Below, one piece after another: positions 56,765-64,000 of a DNA stretch of 64,000 nucleotides. Position 1 is the first letter of the stretch; each line of letters begins with the position of its first letter. Position numbers and translations under genes: made by a program. The notes below the pieces were generated by a model. That model worked only from the letters and a program-made list of their open reading frames with translations, made no database searches and was not told where the DNA came from. The stretch is from assembly GCA_021613335.1 (NCBI GenBank), contig JAJTWR010000311.1:124001-188000 (forward strand), written 5' to 3'. This DNA comes from Whitmania pigra (lineage: Eukaryota > Annelida > Clitellata > Hirudinida > Haemopidae).

Positions 56765-59738
56765 ATGGCTAACGACTACAAGAACAATTCTGAAGCAGGT
56801 GGACTTCTTGTCTCCATTGTCAGAACCTTGGTAACCAGTTGCGATATTGACCAGAGAGAAGAAGAAAAGATCAGGCTTGAAAAAGCTTTCAAGGAAAGTG
56901 ATCGTAAATTGGACAATATGGTCGCGGATCATTTAAATGATTTAACGTCCATCAACGTCGCGTTTAGCAAAATCTCTTCCAGAGTAACACATTCACAAGA
57001 AAAAATAAAGTCTATTAAAGGCAATTTGCTGTCATGTAAAAACCTGCTTCATTGCAAGAGAGATGAACTACGAAGGTTGTGGATCGAAGGGATTAAATAT
57101 AAAACCGTTTATGCCATGATGGATGAAGTGGACAAAATAAAGAATGTTGGTGACAAACTTAGAAAATATTTGGATTCAAAACATTATTTACATTACACGT
57201 CTCTTCTCGTGTCTTCTCTTAATACTCTTGAAGGAGATTTGTCAAATGTGGAGGGTCTGAAAGAAATAAAAAATGAATTGCTTATTAAGAAGGAGGAGCT
57301 TTATGAGATTCTTGTGGAAGAATTGAACAAAGTCATTTATCTGAAATCAACAAGTAGTGTTGTACAACATTTCCAAAGGCAAGGCTCTCAAAGGCAGAAC
57401 AAGACTAAAAGCTATTTGAAATTGGTTGCAAAATCTCCAGATGATACTAGTGCAGAAGATGATGCCCTGAAAGGACTTATGTGTGCAGACACAAAATATA
57501 TTGCTTCTTCAAGAGAATCTGTTATGGAGGATCTGAATGCTGCTCCTGATGCCAATCTTGTTAAATTTATTGCCATTCTTGTGGAAAGTATAACCCTCTT
57601 GAAGCGTACGCCAGACGCAATAGACCACATAAGGAGCAGACTGGGACCAGGTCTTGTTGCGATCGTGCGCAGAGCCTCGCAGCAAGTAGCCGACTCAGCT
57701 TTTGTAGAGGGTGAAGAGCTAAGTCAATTGCAACAGCCTCAGTTTTTGCTTGATATGTTGGAATTAGTTTTCAAACAATTCCAGATTGTTGCTAAAGCTC
57801 ATGAAATATTGCTGGCCAACTTGATGAAAATGCAGCAAAATGTAACATCTTTTGGAACTTTTAGTGCTTATGACATCATGGAAATATGGAGCAAGGTTAT
57901 TGTTATTTCTATATTTTCAAATTCAGTTTACTAGTGTAATACTCTGCATTTAAATTCATTGTTTATTTATATCTCCTTTGATACATGCTCAGATTCAGTC
58001 CGTCTTACAAACAATTTTGACTCATTACCTGGATATTGATGAAGCTTCTTCAGCCAAGATCGCATCCAACCTTCATGCTTCTGTAGATATTTCTGGCTTT
58101 TTTGCAAAGAAGAAGCAGAACAAAGCAGCACGTAAGGGGTTCTTGTTCAAGTTCAACAGGTCATCTCATGCCATTTCAATGGACAGTTACCTCAGGGAGC
58201 AGAGACAAGAACATTATGGATCCAAAGAAACTTCGCCCGTTCCCGGCGTGCGTGCCGAAACCTATCCCGGGCGAACGACATTCGTGTGCAAGTCGAGTCC
58301 CGATAATATAAAACTCATTTACAATTCTCTCAAGAAGTTTCTTCTGGAGGCTGAGAAATCTTCAAAAGTGAATCCTGGATCACTCAGTCTCCAGATTTTT
58401 ATGAGGGAATTTGTGGAGGGCATGTTTCTCCCAAGAGTACAGAACCAAGCCGAGTCCACTGTTACTCTTGCTGCCAAAAGTCCTGACCTCAAGAAGAAGC
58501 TCGCAGATCAACATTACCTGAGAACTTTGAATGTAGCAAAACCAATACTCCAAAGTACAGTGATGGTGGCAGAACTCCTTCAAGACACTTGCAATCTCAT
58601 GAGTTACATGCCTGATTATTCAACTAGATTCATGAACCTCATATGCAAAACATTGCAAGATTATCTTCTTGTATGCCAGGCTTCATACAAAGATTGCATC
58701 AACCCCGACTTTGAAGAGAAAAAAATTATCAGTGCTATGTGGGTGAAGGACAAGGACATCAACAGATTTCTAAGGTCTTTACCAAGTTGGATCGACCTGA
58801 AAAAAGTTTCGGCTTCGGAGGACGAGCCGACAGTGTCGGAGGAAGATTTAAGAGCCATGAATGCCAAAGAATCCACAGTGTTAACCAACAATTTGCTGAC
58901 AGGAGGCGAGGGTGCTGTTCCATATAACGAAATCATCAGCGATTCCAGTCAGCTCAGGAGTCTTGGAAATTTGTGTGAAAGCATGGAGTGGTTCTCGTGT
59001 CTCATCAATGATTTTGCGTCGGGTTTGGAAACCAACCAAGGAGCAAAGTTTTTTGTCATCGGGGCCGATCAATTGGTCTCTGTAGGATCGTCGAACGACG
59101 GAAGTGCCTCTTACTCTGTCCACGGGGACACCATCCTCACTTTGAGATCGCTGGCCCACCACTATAAAGATCTGTCAGAGTTGTGCCTCTTGCTCCTGCA
59201 CCTCGAAGTTCGAGTGCATTGCCTACATCATCTCCTGAAGATCCCCAAGTCCGATTATTGCGGTGCCATCGACAAACTCGAACCAGATGAGAACGTGGTC
59301 CGATTGAATAAGGATTTGATTTCTTTTGAGGAAATTATTTCACAGTGCTTGCAGCAGTCGAAATTCTGTTACGTGTTCGAGGGGATGGGTCACCTGATTT
59401 CGACTATTTTGGTCGGATCGGCTCAGATGTTGAGACGGATCAATGAGAACGGAGTGAAGAAGATGTGCAGGAATGTCCACACCATACAACAGTGCCTGTC
59501 CAACATCACAGGCAACAGAGAACCGGATTTGGACCATGCCAGACAATTTTATGAACTTCTTTACCTCTCCCCTGATGATGTCATGAAGGCCTGCTTTGAG
59601 AGGGGAAAGCAATTTTCAGAGCAGGAGTACACTTTCCTTCTTCAACTGAATCACAGAAGTTCCCCATCAAGCACTGAGGCCGATCTTCATGGAAAGCTTA
59701 AGAAATTGGCCTCAATTTTGTCTGATTCCAATGCCTGA
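56765..59738 (+). CDS. EXOC4: Exocyst complex component 4 (Sec8)
   Basis: Subunit of the octameric exocyst that tethers secretory vesicles to the plasma membrane. Only two exons: 56765-57895 and 57993-59738, joined in phase 0, giving 958 residues (human EXOC4 has 974). The first exon has the amino-terminal Sec8 region (LVTSCDIDQREEEKIRLEK, FSKISSRVTHSQEKIKSIK, ELRRLWIEGIKYKTV) with coiled-coil character. The second continues through IQSVLQTILTHYLDID, DLKKKLADQHYLRTL and LVCQASYKDCINPDFEEKKI. It ends with ARQFYELLYLSPDDVMKACF and EYTFLLQLNHRSS. The near-absence of introns contrasts with its neighbours. Confidence 0.97.
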
Positions 59739-60764
59739 GGAATGCTTGTTTAATTTCTTTATAAAGTTTGTGTGTGCCTGAAATAACACTTATTTGCTTC
59801 ACTGCAGCATATTTGTATTTAATAAGTTATTTTGCTTCATGCCTGTTAGGCTTTCTGTAGTTGTTCCTGAGGTTAAAGAATTGCATTAGAATTACTAACT
59901 TCTAATTACAACATTATGAGATCATCTTGCTAAATGTTTCTGCATTATCGAGCTTTGATCTTTGATCTTATGCAAGAAATTTGCCAGATTATGATTGTTA
60001 TCAGACTTTCCCATTTATTCATTTGGATTTAATTTGTATAAAACTTTTGCAATTATTGAATATAATTTATCAGTTTGAGTTGAGCAAATCATAAGTAAAA
60101 ACTTGTTTGTTAGTGATGCAAAATAATTTTTGCTTAGCATCATACCCTTAGGCTTTAACAAAATTAGAATGAGAAACTTACATTAATAATGTTTGGTATT
60201 TATTCACAATCTGGTCTGCTGAAGTGCACAAAACATGCTAAGGAAGCGATTTTTTGCGTTTCTTTGCCAGGGTTCAAAACATTTGTTTATTCTATTCTAA
60301 GGCTTTCTCAAGATCAAATTGTAATTGTTGATGTCTTAGAGAGGATTTCCAAGGAAGTGATAATCAATGAAAATTCCCTTTGAATTATTTGTTAAATGTG
60401 GAATCGGCGAGAAGTAGGAAGTTCGGTCATTTATAAAGGGCAACACCCTTCACATATTTAGACAAAAAGTCTAAATCATCTTAGTTATGTAACTGACTTT
60501 AATCAAGTAAATAAATAATACATATCGTATATTTAGAAGGCTATCCGGCTCTTCTGTCAAGGCTTAACATTTTTATCAATTTAAGATGTTGTAATGGCAT
60601 GAAAGACAATTGAAATTTACTGGCACCCAATAAACATCTGTTGTGCAAATCAAATAAATATTTAACTTAATGTCATAATTCCATGCTTGTTCTCTAGAAG
60701 ACATCCATTTGTATGAGTATAGGTACCACACCCAATTAAGCAGGAGAACATACGCAAAGTTTGG
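59739..60764. other. EXOC4 3' flank, no further gene
   Basis: A 3' untranslated region of unknown length follows EXOC4. The frame 60189-60383 (FGIYSQSGLLKC, FVYSILRLSQDQIVIVDVLE) looks mildly protein-like but has no assigned family or splice partner. A short retroposon copy lies at 60462-60529. Confidence 0.4.
60462..60529 (+). repeat. Short retroposon copy with AAATA tail
   Basis: AAGTCTAAATCATCTTAGTT, then ATGTAACTGACTTTAATCAA and a GTAAATAAATAATA tail. It is flanked by ATATTTAGA at 60453-60461 and 60530-60538, a probable 9-bp target duplication. It is the same family as the copies at 8334, 14446, 25409 and 46229. Confidence 0.7.
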
Positions 60765-62168
60765 TCATTGATCCTTCAGCATTTCTATCTTTTCACCGGC
60801 GTGGGAACCAGATGACCCATAAAGCTCCCTGTTCTCTTGTACCAGAGCACAGCAGGGGCATAGGAGGTGAGTGGCAACATCACTGAGCATGTGACCTTTG
60901 ATCTTTTTATTCTGCCGGATGCGCCACCTCATCACTGGCCCCACGCCAAAAGGTCCCAGGCAGTAACAGATCCCTGTTTCAAGTTGTTCTTCATAGAAGT
61001 ATTCTGCGTTTCTTCCTTCCGTATAGCAGGGCAAGCAGAACGTGGCAAGGCACAGTTTAGGTTCTTCGAAGCATCCAAAGAGTCTATGTAATACACGATT
61101 TTAATTATTAAAGCTACATTTTCAATTACTAAAAAAAGTTTAATTATGATGAAATATTATTAAAGTCTAAGATTCAGCGTAACTCAAAGTAAACACAAAT
61201 TCAAACATTGATGCCTTGTCTAAAAACTTAGGATAATAACAAAATGCTTGAGTAGATAATTTAAATGAACGATCACACCCAATGGGTGTCTATAGATGTC
61301 AGAAGTGGCAAAAAATGTGGTCACTGGTCAGATCACTGAAATGGATAAGATCGAATTAATAACTAGTAATTAATAATTACCGTGTTTCCGGAAAAATATG
61401 CCCCAGCATGATATTCAAGAAGTTCGTAATGTAAGTCGTAGTTAAGGTGATATTTTGAATTTTTAAATACTAATATAATATTATATAATATCGGTAATAT
61501 AAATTATAATTACTGTAAGAATTTTTAAATATATCCAAGTCATGTGCTTTGGAATGACAGATGCGGTAAACAGAGTACAACTTCACCAGGTTGTGTCTTT
61601 TGTATAATTCTTTACAATTCAAAGTGTTGTATGCGTAACAGATTGACTAATTAAGAGACCATAAAAGAGTAGTGCCAGGATGAAAATGGGAGTACACAAA
61701 GAACAAGCTATTCCTTCGAATTCAATAAATAAACGACTTGGATTTCCGAATGGTCCGAAAACGCTGAGCAGAATATGATACACATGATATACAATATATA
61801 AATTATGTATATGCGATTTCAGTCAACAGCTGGACGAGAAAAATACTAAGAAGCTTAAGCATGGATCTGATCAGCTACCAAGTAGAAAAAATAAATAAAA
61901 TAATATATTAAACAAGATACGATATTAAATTTACTAAAATAGTTACGAGCCTGTAAGACCAATGTTCAGTTTCTTCCTGCTCCGGAGGTCTGTAACCGAA
62001 ACCCTTTTCCTTCGTAGAAACGTTTCTTTTTGGCTGCTTTGTTACAGGAGGCTCTTTCTTGTCGCTAGATGCAGCTTGACCAGCTTCCTGGGTTTCCTGG
62101 TCAAAGGTGGAATAATTTTTTGAGGGCGGAGGGGCATCCAAATCCTTTGCAGATCCTTCTTCGCTCAT
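60765..62168 (-). CDS. PLAC8-like cysteine-rich protein
   Basis: Small protein of the PLAC8/cornifelin family, whose members act at membranes in roles ranging from metal transport to cell-size control. Two exons: 61951-62168 (start MSEEGSAKDLDAP; an upstream in-frame Met lies at 62213) and 60765-61083, giving 178 residues from 62168. The first exon is a polar, charged leader ending EQEETEHWSYR. The second has the PLAC8 core: LFGCFEEPKLCLATFCLPCY, TEGRNAEYF, GICYCLGPFGVG, RWRIRQNKKIKG and HLLCPCCALVQENREL. The spacing of the CLPCY and CPCCALVQ motifs is typical. The intron joins in frame only with a GC donor at 61949-61950. Confidence 0.88.
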
Positions 62169-62213
62169 GTCTTCTCCTCTGTTGAAAACAAATACTTTGA
62201 GGGGGCGAAGCAA

Positions 62214-63687
62214 GATGCTCGATGAAGCAGGTGTTCAACTGCTTCGTTGCTTTGTTTTTTTTTTCTTGCACGAAGACACAAGTTGAACGTGATTTTATCG
62301 ATTTATTGTTTAAAGTTAAAGCTTACTTCTAGGCGATGTCTCCTGCAGATAAATTCTGTAACTGATGCCATTTGCCATGCGTTACTGTATGTTACGCGAT
62401 TAATCAGGTTAACATTGCATCTGCTAATGCTAATTTCTTAATTGAATTTGACATTTTATTTAGAACTTTAAGTCTGTAGACAAATCATTAATGTCGGTAT
62501 AAAAAAATTTAGCCACATGCGCATCAGAAACTTGAACATTCAAATTATAATGATATTTTCGTCAAAATCTAAAAAAAAAATGTTGCTAGACTTTGACTCA
62601 GGCTTTGTGGTGGGATGTCCTGTTTGCCGAAAGAGGAAGCAGAATGTTTCGTAATATTATGCAATGATGTATTAATACCTAGTCCTCATTTTAAGTAATA
62701 CCGCACACTTGATACAAATACTGGATATATTTTAAAATTAAAAACAAATATTTAAAAAAAATTGATTGACCTCTGTTATTTTATAAATACTTTATAAAGT
62801 ATGATATTTCAAATAAGGTGTTTAGCTTGCGCTTGGTTGAGGCAATTAACACAATTGATTAAATGTTTGATGAACTCGCAAATGAATATTTGTGTAATGA
62901 AATGCTTTCCCGCTAAAAATTCAGGCATTTCATTGACACCGTTGCATAATGAATATTAATGAGTTTAAAACATGTTTATTTTCTATTGGTATTTGTCCTT
63001 ACACGAATAAGTTAAATATTATATGAATTGCCAGATTATTTAAAGTATTAATTAATACTGAAATATTTTATGGATGTCAATTTTTAAATTTACAAAGTTT
63101 ACAAAGGTTCAAAGTTTATATTTTTATCCATGACAACGAAGAATCCGGTGATAAAGTTAAAGGAAGGAATAGTCACAAAACCTCAGCAAACGATTTCTTT
63201 AAATCGATAGCTCATTTGCATTCGTTCGAATGGAGCCGAAATGATTAACGAAGTTGCTGTGAGATTACTGCTTGATTTTCAGCATTGCATACGAATGACA
63301 ATCACTGTTTCACCATTTCAGCGCGGCAATACGTGAAAGAAATGAAACTAACGCAGCGGAGGTGAAGCATTTTATCGAAAGAAGCCACTCAAGTGTAGTT
63401 TCATCAGCTCGCGCGACTTCTGCGTGGCGATATTCTGACGTGTTTGTATGTTTAAAAGTTAATTCAGGAATATTACGCAGGACGCAGAATGATGGTTGAT
63501 CTGGAAATGAGGAGGTGTTTTAAGAAGTTTACGTCTCACTGACGAACGGCACATGTGAACTCTTGCGAGTAACTAGTAATTATCGGAGGAAGGCGAAGGC
63601 GACGACGAAGAAGCAGTTTAAAAGACTGCACGGAGCTGGAGTTTCATCGCATTTCAGGAGGTTCATTGTTGAAAATTTCTTGAAACC
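62214..63687. promoter_or_regulatory. Upstream region of the PLAC8-like gene and of the plus-strand gene at 63688
   Basis: AT-rich for about 1 kb, then clearly richer in G and C from about 63200, consistent with a promoter and 5' UTR for the plus-strand gene. TTTAAAAG near 63617-63624 could serve as a weak TATA-like element. A short upstream frame is listed separately. Confidence 0.4.
63489..63542 (+). promoter_or_regulatory. Possible upstream open reading frame
   Basis: Starts with two ATGs in a row and encodes 17 residues (MMVDLEMRRCFKKFTSH), ending TGA, about 145 bases before the signal-peptide ATG at 63688. If the transcript starts upstream of it, it could reduce translation of the main frame. 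Confidence 0.3.
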
Positions 63688-63733
63688 ATGTTAGACGTCT
63701 TCCTCATCATAATCGGCTACCTGTTGTCCACAG
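63688..63733 (+). CDS. First coding exon (signal peptide) of a gene that leaves the window
   Basis: The ATG at 63688 (context GAAACCATG) is followed by MLDVFLIIIGYLLST and one base of the next codon, then a consensus donor GTGAGA at 63734. A short hydrophobic run ending in small residues at the exon edge is the usual layout for a secreted or type I membrane protein. The mature protein lies beyond 64000, so its nature cannot be told. Confidence 0.65.
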
Positions 63734-64000
63734 GTGAGATTCAGAGTGTTTGTTTATCAGATTGCTAGTCAAATTTATTGCTATTCAATATATTTCTTTT
63801 CCAACCAACTTGGTATGATGTTCATCCCTATCTGATACTTCCATCTTCCGTCACGCTTCAGCAAACACGCTCCTTGTGTAATAGACCATTGAGAAAGGCC
63901 ATGAGGATGGACTGGATTTATAGGGGGAGGATTGTGACAGGAATTATAATGGAGCGAGAGTTCACCCACGGTCGTATAACTATGACTTAAACCCTTCAGT
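63734..64000. other. Start of the following intron
   Basis: No in-frame continuation with a convincing acceptor is seen. The open frames on both strands (63778-63990 and 63781-63969) overlap each other and show no family motif. Confidence 0.4.

Overview
This window is nuclear DNA from an animal. It is AT-rich, its genes are broken into short exons with GT-AG (occasionally GC-AG) introns, and it holds only metazoan gene families (CLIP-170, HEXIM, ENL/AF9, TAF5L, SLC25A46, calsyntenin, basigin, PLAC8, a paired-type homeobox). About 15 genes in 64 kb, short introns and a nested gene point to a compact invertebrate genome. An ascidian or similar small-genome marine invertebrate fits, but the sequence alone does not settle the lineage.

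Layout. 1-2367: gene-poor 3' flank. 2368-10460 (-): CLIP-170/restin-like microtubule plus-end protein. About 10.9-12.5 kb (+): an unidentified multi-exon gene. 12.5-14.7 kb: repeat-rich, with a decayed Ty3/Gypsy fragment and short interspersed repeats. 15437-17315 (-): tRNA-dihydrouridine synthase (DUS4L type). 18151-18858 (+): single-exon HEXIM. 21264-22939 (-): aquaporin. 24896-28805 (+): ENL/AF9 (YEATS + AHD) with an unusual AT-hook array. 28847-30394 (-): small paired-like homeobox gene. 31.1-32.0 kb: non-LTR retroelement debris ending in a piece of 28S rDNA. 32186-36654 (-): TAF5L. 37531-38221 (+): ribosomal protein S17. 38788-41140 (-): SLC25A46. 41592-46001 (+): acyl-CoA oxidase. 46825-47594 (-): the last two exons of a calsyntenin. 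49778-56274 (-): basigin/neuroplastin-like Ig protein, whose long intron contains WDR12 (50744-53425, +). 56765-59738 (+): exocyst subunit Sec8/EXOC4. 60765-62168 (-): PLAC8-like cysteine-rich protein. 63688 onward (+): signal-peptide exon of a gene that runs off the window.

Most genes sit in head-to-head (-/+) pairs separated by about 0.4-2 kb, which suggests shared bidirectional promoters. Two neighbouring genes act on the same elongation factor: HEXIM inhibits P-TEFb, and ENL/AF9 recruits it through the super elongation complex.

The most distinctive observations are these. (1) The ENL/AF9 protein carries four AT-hooks and a PP1-docking-like motif between its YEATS and AHD domains. (2) A roughly 50-bp element with an (AAATA)n tail occurs five times; in at least three places it is bounded by direct repeats that look like target-site duplications. 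(3) Three introns close in frame only if a GC donor is used. (4) The acyl-CoA oxidase is altered at conserved active-site motifs. All gene models were spliced by eye from splice signals and protein family knowledge; exon edges are given where reading-frame continuity was checked.
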